64,000 nucleotides of DNA, from the NCBI RefSeq assembly GCF_002795245.1, contig NZ_PGVG01000032.1, positions 20,584 through 84,583 of the forward strand, in the 5' to 3' direction. The position numbers and the translations under genes were made by a program. Shown here piece after piece: positions 10,101 to 16,868 of the stretch (the stretch's first letter is position 1; every line of letters starts with the position of its first letter). The stretch comes from Bradyrhizobium forestalis (GTDB taxonomy: Bacteria; Pseudomonadota; Alphaproteobacteria; Rhizobiales; Xanthobacteraceae). The notes under the pieces are model-generated. The model was not told the DNA's origin. It did no database searches and worked only from the letters and a program-made list of their open reading frames with translations.

Positions 10101-10676
10101 GGCGGCGCTGGCCATCGCGGTCAGCAGCGCGCGGCCGGTGACGCTCTCCGGATCGCGCGCGGCCTCCAGCAGCACCTTCAGATTGGCGCGCTCCATCATG
10201 TCGGTCTGGTCGCGCTCGTCGATCACGGCAAAGCGCGCCGGGACATTGGCCTCGAACGGAAACTGCTGGAGCAGGCGCGTGCACAGCGCGTGGATGGTCT
10301 GCACCTTCAGCCCGCCCGGCGTCTCCAGCGCGCAGGCGAACAGTTTTCGCGCGTCGCGGCGCAGTTTTGCGCTGGGATGCGGAATGCCGACGGCGCGGAT
10401 CGCGGCATCGAGCCCGGTGTCGTCCAGCGTTACCCAATGACCAAGCGTAGTGAACACGCGCTCGGCCATGTTGGCGGCGGCGGCCTTGGTGAAGGTGATG
10501 CAGAGAATCTTCTCCGGCGGCACGCCCGATAGCAACAGGCGGATCACCCGCTGCACCAGCACATGGGTCTTGCCGGAGCCGGCATTCGCCGACACGAAGG
10601 CCGATGCGGTCGGATCGGACGCACGCGCCTGCCGCGCGCGCACCTCGTCGGGGATGGGACGCGGCGCCTTCACCAT
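7167..10676 (-). CDS. addA: Double-strand break repair helicase-nuclease AddA
   Basis: AddA is the UvrD-like helicase and nuclease subunit of AddAB, the alphaproteobacterial counterpart of RecBCD that resects DNA ends for RecA loading. With the ATG at 10676 the protein is 1169 residues. Visible are the Walker A motif Ala-Asn-Ala-Gly-Ser-Gly-Lys-Thr near residue 32, the helicase motif II Leu-Ile-Asp-Glu-Ala-Gln-Asp-Thr, a motif near Val-Met-Thr-Val-His-Gly-Ala-Lys-Gly-Leu-Glu, and the C-terminal nuclease motif Ile-Val-Asp-Phe-Lys-Thr. The start lies inside the end of addB (7-bp overlap), which supports this ATG over the upstream one at 10709. Confidence 0.96.
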   Translation of the reverse strand: MVKAPRPIPDEVRARQARASDPTASAFVSANAGSGKTHVLVQRVIRLLLSGVPPEKILCITFTKAAAANMAERVFTTLGHWVTLDDTGLDAAIRAVGIPHPSAKLRRDARKLFACALETPGGLKVQTIHALCTRLLQQFPFEANVPARFAVIDERDQTDMMERANLKVLLEAARDPESVTGRALLTAMASAADVTFKEVVREACLSRDHFMAWTDEAGNAEAAAAQMAAVLGVDASDRIEDVETEILDGPFLPRSRWDDLAFALEDGSKSDNDQAGRLREAKVFSSAAQVDAYLSVFLTDDKLPRKAVLTKKFCDHNPSVARLFEAEAQRISGLIEKRRAVTLRDRTAALLHIATAAAANYRREKQERGLLDYDDLIDKTLAMLDRISSGWVHYKLDRGVDHVLIDEAQDTSPRQWDIVAHIISEFTAGEGAREGLNRTVFAVGDEKQSIFSFQGAAPHEFDARRRELHRKFTAAGLKFDPVAFTYSFRSGAAILHSVDRVFREPEIYKSIHSVEIGHPLHNALADAGPSVIELWDLAEADDRQDIEGWRAPFDGVAVTSPEVKLARRIQAEIKRLVESGTLTGHEGERRPLRYGDMLILVRRRGNAFDAVIQALKHANIPVAGADRLKLTEHIAIIDLMNLADALLLPQDDLALAVALKSPLFGLDDDDLFQLAWDRKGSLRRALGEHAATSEKFATALRRLEACEMRAREETPFAFYAWLLGGDGGRARILRRLGHEANDALDEFLELALSYERKAPASLQGFMAWLRSADTEVKRDMEISRDEVRVMTVHGAKGLEASVVFMVDTTSSPADSQRLRLIHVPRGNGGEVVVWAGRKADDPKPVADARKAMIEETEDEYRRLLYVAMTRAADRLIVGGCMPGNMKTVRKLSWYDLVNAGLAGSGLDKQVIETALGKVTRFARPEDVAALGAPATSAHQTIALPDWLRTPAPRETIDDDPVRPSGQSAEEGRSVRSGESIQSRALALQRGTLVHRLLQSLPDIAMERRREAALGFMARNASDWAEADRIALADKVLALINEPRFAPVFAAGSRAEVSIVGRLERPGRTPALVSGQIDRLVVGPTEVLIVDFKTNQAAPKSATEAPAAYVRQLALYRAVLARLYPERPIRAVLLWTEALEYMEISAPALDAALASLHLGVSVLDPARSRS

Positions 10677-13600
10677 TCCTCGATCCCCAATCCGCCGGCT
10701 GCCGACCATTCCTTGATCCGCGCGAGATCGTCATAGGTGCCGTAGCGGTTCGCCCACATCGGCAGGTTCAGTGAGGTATAGGCCTGGTTCTCGTCCTCGA
10801 AGGCACGGATCAGCGCCTCAAGCTTGGCCCGCGCCTCGGCGGCCGCGGTGTCCGGTGGCTGCGGCTCGTCGCCCTGCTTGTACTTGAGTTCGAGGATGCG
10901 CTCCTCGCCCGGCGGGTTGTTGCCGCTGAGGCGGACATAGACGAGCTGGCTCACGGAGGAGCCGGCGTCGATATCAGGGAATCCGCCCTCGCGCAGGATC
11001 GCGGCTTCCAGCGTCAGCTGCGGCGACAGGCCCATGCGGACCTGCTTGCCGGTCGGTGGCTGCCCGGTCTTGTAGTCGAGAATGGCGTAGCTGCCGCCCT
11101 GGCGGCGCTCGATGCGGTCGGCGCGGGCGGAGAGGCGAAAGCTGCGCTGATGGTCGAGCATGATCGAGATCTCGCCATGGGTCTCCGCGACGATCGCCCC
11201 GATCGCATCGCGCCGCGCCGTCTCCCATTCGCCGAACCAGCGCGCGATGCGCTGGAAGCGCGGCCACCACAGCGCCCGCGCCTCGGGCCGTTCCATCAGC
11301 GGCGCAAAATGCTTCTCGCCGATCGCGCGCAGCACGCGCGCGGGATCGTCGGGCAGACGCGTCGCATAAACTTCCGTGAATTCGCCGATCGCTTCGTGAA
11401 TCGCCGAGCCACGGTCTGCGGCCGACAGCGGCATGTCGACGGGATCGAGCGCATCGAGCCGCAGAATGTACCTGGCATAGATCGTGTAGGGATCGCGCAG
11501 CCAGTCCTCGATCGCGGTGACGGACATCTTCAACGGCCGCGTCGCGCGCGGCGGTCGCGGCTCGGGCTGCTTGATCGGCGTGACCTCGTCGGGCTGGTCC
11601 AGTGCGGCTGCGAACTGCACATACTTCTCGCCGGCGCGAATGGCCGTCTTCCAGAGCTCGTCGCCCGCCACCGCTTCCAACCGATGAAGAAAGCGCGAAG
11701 CGACGGCAGGCGCGCCGCCGGCCTTCGCGGAATGCGTGAGGATCACTTCATCCCCTCCAAGCAGCTGCGCGAAGTCGTGGGCGGAGAGGCCGATACGGCG
11801 CTCCGGCAGATCGAGGCCGAGCTCGTGCCGCATCGGCCGGCTGAGCCAGGGATCGATCCGCGGCGCCGGCGGCCAGACGCCTTCGATCAGGCCGCCGACG
11901 ATGATGCGGTCAGCCTGCATCAGGCGCGATTCCAGCGGGCCGTAGATCTGCAGGCGCGCGCCCGGCCTGTCGCGCCGCCGCACCGCGCGATCGCCGAACG
12001 CGGTCTGGAAGACGTCGGGGTAATCCGACAGCGGCACCATCAATCCGCTGGTCGTGCCGCCGCGCAGGAGATCGTCAAAGGCGCTGGCGAGCGAAAGACC
12101 ATCGCGCTCCTCGAAGGCGAGCGGGATGCCCTGCTCGTCGCGCGACAGCTCGATCATGATCTCGCGATGCCGGTGCGCGAGCTCGGCGAAGTCATATGGC
12201 TTCGACGGCGGCAGGCTCTCGATCGGCGCCAACGCCTTCTGCAAGGCATTGATCAGCGCCTGGATGCGATCGAGATCCTCGGCTTTGAGACGTGCGCGCG
12301 GCTCGGCTTTGTGGAGAGCGGAGACCTCGCTGCGCCACAGCTTTGCCAGCTCCTCGCGAAAACGGTCGAATTCGCGCAAGAGGCCGGTCGTGCCCGCAGG
12401 CGGACGCGTGCCGCGCAAGACCGCGAGCTCGAGGCCTTCAATCGCCGCTTTCCACGCACCGGGCGCGCGGCCGAGCCGGCACAGCGGGTGCTTCAGCATC
12501 GCCAGCAATGTCGGCGGCTCCAGGCCCTTGGTCGCCGCCTCTGCTGCGAGGCGAGCAAAAGTGCCGGCGGGCGTTTCCATCAAGACGTCGCCGCCGGAAT
12601 CGTCGAAGGCAAGATCCCATCGGGTCAGCGCCGCCATCACCCGCCGCGCCAGCGCGCGGTCGGGCGTCACCAGCGCCGCAGATTTGTCGAGATGCCGCGC
12701 CTCGCGCATCGCAATGGCGATCGCAAGCGCTTCCATTTCAGGGTTGGGAGCCTCGACGACCGCGAGACTTCTCATGCCGCCGGAGATTTTCGCGGCGACC
12801 TCAGGCTGCTTCAGCCGGTCGTGCCAGACTTCCGTCTTGGCGGACGGCCGCATCGACTCCGACGCGAGCAGGTCGCGGCCGCCTTCCGCCGGCGGCTGAA
12901 GAATCTCGACATCGCTGCGTTTGATGCCTAAGCGCTGCAGCAGCGCATGCATGGCATATTGCGGATGGTTCGAGGCCGGATGCTCTGCGAACTTGCCGAG
13001 CGCGTCGCGCACGCCGCCGATGGTGCGCCAGGCATCGTCGTCGAGATCGGTGTCGAGGCCCGGCAGCACCACCGCGCCATGCGGCAGCGCGGCGATCGCA
13101 TGCAGGAATTTCGCGGTGGCCGGCATCGAGCCGGTCGAGCCCGCCGCGATCACGGGCCCGTTCGGATGCGCGGTCAATCGCTTGGCTTCCGCCGCGATCA
13201 GCAGATCGCGCCGCGCCGCAGGCTCGATGCGGTTGATCTCGGCGAGATGATTGGGCCAGGCAATGCGGGCGATGCGCAAGAATTCGAGCGAGTGCTGCCA
13301 GTAGCGGTCGAGGTTATCAGGCACCAGGCCGTCGAGCGCGCTCCAGTCGACGCCGCGCGTCACCATGTCGTCGATCAGGCGGGCGAGATCGGAAGCCAGC
13401 GCCAGCGTCGAGGCAGGGCCGCCGACCACCAGCGGCGCCAGCACCGGGCCCTTGGCCCAGGCGGCGACGAGCTGCGCCAGTGTCAGCCGCCGTTCGAGCT
13501 CGCCCAGCCGCGGCGGGATGTCGAGCGGCGTTGCGCCGGAGAACTGCTCGCCCTCGTCGGCGAAAGCGAGCTCGTCCTCGTCGATATCGCCGAGCGCGAC

Positions 13601-13816
13601 GATGCGCGGCAGCACCACCGCGTCCGATTTCATCTCGTCGAGAAAGATCTCGCGCACGACGCGCATCGCGCGCCGTGTCGGCAGATAGAGCGTGGCGTCG
13701 GCCAGCCGCGCCGGTTCCTTGCGCGCCTCGAAGCCGTCCACCAGCCGGCCGTCGAGCAGGGCCGTAACGACCGTGCGCAGGAACGGAACTGAGATGGGAA
13801 CGCTGAAAACGCGCAT
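10670..13816 (-). CDS. addB: Double-strand break repair protein AddB
   Basis: AddB is the second AddAB subunit, an inactivated helicase that recognises regulatory Chi-type sites and carries a second nuclease. From the ATG at 13816 it is 1048 residues. The N-terminal part has the typical rhizobial AddB start (Val-Phe-Ser-Val-Pro). The C-terminal RecB-type nuclease motif is visible as Ala-Ile-Leu-Asp-Tyr-Lys-Thr-Gly followed by a Gln-Leu-Thr-Leu-Glu-Ala helix. I saw no intact Walker A, as expected for alphaproteobacterial AddB. It overlaps addA at its end and follows the MurU-like gene after a repeat. Confidence 0.94.
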   Translation of the reverse strand: MRVFSVPISVPFLRTVVTALLDGRLVDGFEARKEPARLADATLYLPTRRAMRVVREIFLDEMKSDAVVLPRIVALGDIDEDELAFADEGEQFSGATPLDIPPRLGELERRLTLAQLVAAWAKGPVLAPLVVGGPASTLALASDLARLIDDMVTRGVDWSALDGLVPDNLDRYWQHSLEFLRIARIAWPNHLAEINRIEPAARRDLLIAAEAKRLTAHPNGPVIAAGSTGSMPATAKFLHAIAALPHGAVVLPGLDTDLDDDAWRTIGGVRDALGKFAEHPASNHPQYAMHALLQRLGIKRSDVEILQPPAEGGRDLLASESMRPSAKTEVWHDRLKQPEVAAKISGGMRSLAVVEAPNPEMEALAIAIAMREARHLDKSAALVTPDRALARRVMAALTRWDLAFDDSGGDVLMETPAGTFARLAAEAATKGLEPPTLLAMLKHPLCRLGRAPGAWKAAIEGLELAVLRGTRPPAGTTGLLREFDRFREELAKLWRSEVSALHKAEPRARLKAEDLDRIQALINALQKALAPIESLPPSKPYDFAELAHRHREIMIELSRDEQGIPLAFEERDGLSLASAFDDLLRGGTTSGLMVPLSDYPDVFQTAFGDRAVRRRDRPGARLQIYGPLESRLMQADRIIVGGLIEGVWPPAPRIDPWLSRPMRHELGLDLPERRIGLSAHDFAQLLGGDEVILTHSAKAGGAPAVASRFLHRLEAVAGDELWKTAIRAGEKYVQFAAALDQPDEVTPIKQPEPRPPRATRPLKMSVTAIEDWLRDPYTIYARYILRLDALDPVDMPLSAADRGSAIHEAIGEFTEVYATRLPDDPARVLRAIGEKHFAPLMERPEARALWWPRFQRIARWFGEWETARRDAIGAIVAETHGEISIMLDHQRSFRLSARADRIERRQGGSYAILDYKTGQPPTGKQVRMGLSPQLTLEAAILREGGFPDIDAGSSVSQLVYVRLSGNNPPGEERILELKYKQGDEPQPPDTAAAEARAKLEALIRAFEDENQAYTSLNLPMWANRYGTYDDLARIKEWSAAGGLGIEEW

Positions 13817-13916
13817 GAGCTGCCTGATTCGGGAATCAGGCGCCAATATAGGGAGGCGAGCCCGAATGGTCATGGGTCGGCGCGAGGTCTTCCCCGCTGT
13901 TCGCCGGCATCACCAT

Positions 13917-14059
13917 TCTCGTGCCCCGGACGCAGCGCAGCACGTAGTGATGCGCTGCTGAGCCGGGGGCCCAGATTACTTCGTTCCGCAAGTGAGGATG
14001 GGCTGGGTCCCGGCTCTGCGGAGCGGCACGTTGTGCCGCTCCGCGTACGGGACACGAGA
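13917..14059. repeat. About 143-bp palindromic repeat, family B, copy 2
   Basis: Bounded by TCTCGTGCCCCGGAC and a GGGACACGAGA end, with internal GCAGCGCAGCAC and GATGCGCTGCTGAGCC arms. It occupies most of the gap between the addB start and the stop of the MurU-like gene. Confidence 0.8.
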
Positions 14060-14064
14060 GAGCC

Positions 14065-14787
14065 CTACGCCACGCTCTCCAAAAACGCCTCTTCCGCCGC
14101 ATGCACCGCATCAGGCGTGCCGACATGCATCCAGACGCCGTCGAGGCGCAGGCCGAACAGCCGCTCCTGCTCGTTGGCGCGGTCGAACATCTTTGTCAGC
14201 GAGAATTCGCCCTTTGGCGCGTCCGCAAAGATCGCCGGCGACATGATTGCCGCGCCGGCATAGACGAACGGAACGACCTCTTTTTCCTTGCGCTTGCGCA
14301 AGGCGCCGTCGGGCAGCATGCCGTAGTCGCCGCGGCCGCTATAGCCGATGCTGGTTGCGGTCGGCGCCATCAGCAGCAGGATATCCATGCGCGCCGGGTC
14401 GAAATTCTCAGCGAGCCGCGTCAGGTTCGAGCGCACGCCGTCGATCCACAGCGTGTCGGAATTGACGTGGAAGAACGGCGCATCGCCGAGCAGCGGCAGT
14501 GCCTTGACCACGCCACCGCCGGTGCCGAGCACCTGGTCGCGCTCGTCCGAAATGGTCACGCGCGGATGCTGGCGTGATGCGGTGTGATCGATGATCTGGT
14601 CTGGCAGGTAGTGCACATTGACCACTGCTTCGGTCACGCCCGCCTGACCGAGCTTGTCGAGCACGTGGTCGAGCAGCGGCTGGCCCGCCACCGGCACCAT
14701 CGGCTTCGGCATCTTGTCCGTCAGCGGACGCATGCGCAGGCCAAACCCTGCGGCGAGCACCATGGCTTTGGTCGGTTTGACGGACAT
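14065..14787 (-). CDS. MurU-like sugar-1-phosphate nucleotidyltransferase
   Basis: This 240-residue protein is a nucleotidyltransferase of the mannose-1-phosphate guanylyltransferase/MurU class. The signature Leu-Ala-Ala-Gly-Phe-Gly-Leu-Arg-Met-Arg-Pro-Leu-Thr and Pro-Lys-Pro-Met-Val-Pro-Val lies at the N-terminus. Its neighbour two genes upstream encodes an AmgK-like kinase. In Pseudomonas AmgK and MurU together turn MurNAc into UDP-MurNAc, a peptidoglycan recycling route that bypasses fosfomycin-sensitive MurA. That role is therefore inferred from context plus family; substrate specificity cannot be read from sequence alone. The ATG at 14787 fits homology better than the longer frame to 14832. 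Confidence 0.85.
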   Translation of the reverse strand: MSVKPTKAMVLAAGFGLRMRPLTDKMPKPMVPVAGQPLLDHVLDKLGQAGVTEAVVNVHYLPDQIIDHTASRQHPRVTISDERDQVLGTGGGVVKALPLLGDAPFFHVNSDTLWIDGVRSNLTRLAENFDPARMDILLLMAPTATSIGYSGRGDYGMLPDGALRKRKEKEVVPFVYAGAAIMSPAIFADAPKGEFSLTKMFDRANEQERLFGLRLDGVWMHVGTPDAVHAAEEAFLESVA

Positions 14788-14906
14788 CCTTTGCTTTCTC
14801 AGACCTTTCGCGTTCGCAGCAAATCCTAGCACGGGGCTTGATCAGCCGCACCGCGTCTCAACCGCCTTAACCACCCGCCGTGACGGTTGTACGACGGGTG
14901 TTGCCG

Positions 14907-15230
14907 TCACGCCCCAACGGCTGTGGAACGTGCCTTTTTCCTCTTGTCGCCGACCTTGAGGAAATTGACGCCGATCTGGTCGCCATTGACCCAGGCCAGT
15001 TCGCAGCGCCGGTATGCCAAGCCGGTGGACGACAGCAGGAGAAAGAATTCCTTCAAGTGCAGGCCTTCGACCGAGCCGTCGATGGTCAGCTTGGCGCCGC
15101 TCTCGGAGACGTCCTCCATGGTGCAGTCGCGCCGCCAGGTGCCGTCGATTCCCATCATCTGGGCCGGAATCCCGCGTTCGAAAACAACCCGGCTGTTGCC
15201 GCGCTGGTCCGTCTTCACCGCCATCTGCAC
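14907..15230 (-). CDS. PilZ domain protein
   Basis: A 107-residue single-domain protein whose Arg-Gly-Asn-Ser-Arg-Val start and Asp-Val-Ser-Glu-Ser-Gly-Ala-Lys-Leu motif fit the PilZ fold, a common c-di-GMP receptor. The N-terminal c-di-GMP motif is only partly canonical (RxxxR present as Arg-x-x-x-Arg), so nucleotide binding is not certain. A basic tail (Asp-Lys-Arg-Lys-Lys-Ala-Arg) ends the protein. A second ATG two codons in (15224) is an equally good start. It sits between the tsaE-amgK fusion and the MurU-like gene on the same strand. Confidence 0.8.
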   Translation of the reverse strand: MQMAVKTDQRGNSRVVFERGIPAQMMGIDGTWRRDCTMEDVSESGAKLTIDGSVEGLHLKEFFLLLSSTGLAYRRCELAWVNGDQIGVNFLKVGDKRKKARSTAVGA

Positions 15231-15311
15231 CGCTCCAGCCCCGTATTTATCCGGCTGCCTCGCCGTCAGAATACCGAGGTCTTGGCTAACAGCCGGTAAA
15301 TCGGCCCCAAA

Positions 15312-16868
15312 TCAGGCTTGAGACGCCCCTTGCGACGGTTCTTGAGACGGTCCTTGGGGCGGCGGGACGTTGGCGAGATACCAGTCGCGCAAAGCGCCGA
15401 GCGCAGGATGCGCCAGCGAGCGCTGGAGATAGGTCCAGATCCGCGGCTGGTGGCGCAGATAATGCGGCTTGCCGTCGCGCCGGTTGAGCCGGGCGAAGGT
15501 GCCGAGCAGGCGCGTGTTCCGCTGCGCCGACATGATGGCATAGAGCTCGGCGAATCCGGCCGCATCGAAGCTCGCATCAGCCGCGCGCCGCGCCTTGATG
15601 TAGCGCGACAGCAACGTCAGCTCGAGCGTCTCCGGCACGTCGATGCGGGCATCCTGCAGCAGCGACACCACGTCGTAGGATTGTGGCCCGAGCACGGCGT
15701 CCTGGAAATCGATCACGCCGACGCGTTCGATGCCGCTGCGATGCTCAAGCCAGATCAGGTTCGGCGAGTGATAGTCGCGGATGATCCACGTCCGCGGCGC
15801 CGCCAGCGGCTTCTTCAGCAGCTCGCGCCACATCGCGAAAAACTCCGCGCGCGCCGGCTCGCTCAACGGCGCGTTGCGATCAGGCAGATACCATTCCGGC
15901 ATCAATCCGATTTCGATCAAGAGCGCCTCGGCGTCGAAGACGGGGATCTCGTAGGTTTGCCCGTCCAGCGGCAGCATCTCCGGCAGCGTCTTGCCGTGCA
16001 GCCCGGCCAGCACATCGGTGGCGGCCTCGTAGCGCTCGGCAATCGGGCGCGGCGGATCGCCCTCGATCACGCCTTCGCTGCCAAAGTCCTCGGTGATCAG
16101 GAAGCCGTGGTCGAGATCGGAATGATGGATCGCGGGCGCGGAGATTCCCTGCGCGCGCAGGCCTTCGTCGATGGCGACGAACGGTCGTACATTTTCGGCG
16201 AGATGCACCGCGGCGCTGTAGGATTTTCCGTTGTAGAGGGCCGCGCCGTCGGGCCGCTGCGGGAAGTTCATGAGGATGACGATCTCGTCGCCGCGCAGCA
16301 GCCGCGCATAAGAGCGGGTCGAGGCGTCGCCATTCATACGCCGTCGCGTCGCGTCGATATAGCCGGACACGTCGAGGAATTCGCGCAGCGCCTTCAGCCG
16401 CGCGACTTGCGCGGCGCTCTTGCCGTGGCCGGTGATGTCGGCGGCGCGTGCGTTCGATCCCAGCGCCGGCCGGTGCGTCAGCGCGATGTCGATGCGGTCT
16501 TGCGGCATCGCCGACGGCGCGCGCTCCGGCCATTCGATCAGGACGAGCGTGGCTTCCGGGAGCGGCGACAGCCCGATCTCCTCGAGCTCGCTCTCGTCCT
16601 CGACGCGGTAGAGGTCGGCGTGCAGCACCGGGAAGGGCGGCAGCTCATAGCCCTGCACCAGCGTGAAGGTCGGGCTCGGCACCTCCAGCGCCTCGTCGCC
16701 GGCGAGGTAGCGGATCAGGCTGCGCGCCGCCGCGGTCTTGCCGGCGCCGAGATCGCCGGTGAGGGTGATGACGTCACCGGGACCGACCAGCAGCGCGAGG
16801 TCGGCCATCAGCTGTGCAGTGGCCGTCTCGTTGTGGAGCGCGACGGAGAATGTGATTGATTCCGTCAT
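15312..16868 (-). CDS. Fusion of TsaE ATPase and AmgK-type phosphotransferase
   Basis: This 518-residue protein joins two enzymes. Residues 1 to about 150 are TsaE, the ATPase that drives t6A37 formation on ANN-decoding tRNAs with TsaB/TsaD, with P-loop Gly-Asp-Leu-Gly-Ala-Gly-Lys-Thr and Ser-Pro-Thr-Phe-Thr-Leu. Residues from about 165 to 500 are an aminoglycoside-phosphotransferase-fold kinase resembling AmgK (MurNAc/GlcNAc anomeric kinase), with catalytic Arg-Asp-Tyr-His-Ser-Pro-Asn and metal-binding Asp-Phe-Gln-Asp. The start overlaps the divL stop (ATGA). The C-terminus holds repeated Gln-x-Pro-Ser-Gln units. A MurU-like gene follows; TsaB is encoded at the other end of the window. Confidence 0.92.
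   Translation of the reverse strand: MTESITFSVALHNETATAQLMADLALLVGPGDVITLTGDLGAGKTAAARSLIRYLAGDEALEVPSPTFTLVQGYELPPFPVLHADLYRVEDESELEEIGLSPLPEATLVLIEWPERAPSAMPQDRIDIALTHRPALGSNARAADITGHGKSAAQVARLKALREFLDVSGYIDATRRRMNGDASTRSYARLLRGDEIVILMNFPQRPDGAALYNGKSYSAAVHLAENVRPFVAIDEGLRAQGISAPAIHHSDLDHGFLITEDFGSEGVIEGDPPRPIAERYEAATDVLAGLHGKTLPEMLPLDGQTYEIPVFDAEALLIEIGLMPEWYLPDRNAPLSEPARAEFFAMWRELLKKPLAAPRTWIIRDYHSPNLIWLEHRSGIERVGVIDFQDAVLGPQSYDVVSLLQDARIDVPETLELTLLSRYIKARRAADASFDAAGFAELYAIMSAQRNTRLLGTFARLNRRDGKPHYLRHQPRIWTYLQRSLAHPALGALRDWYLANVPPPQGPSQEPSQGASQA

Noticed and set aside
11150..12931. A 593-codon + strand frame opposite addB, and similar long frames opposite addA (8610-10532), pnp (39996-42521) and infB (44885-47539)
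   Set aside because: All lie antisense to strongly supported genes and have low-information composition typical of third-position GC bias.
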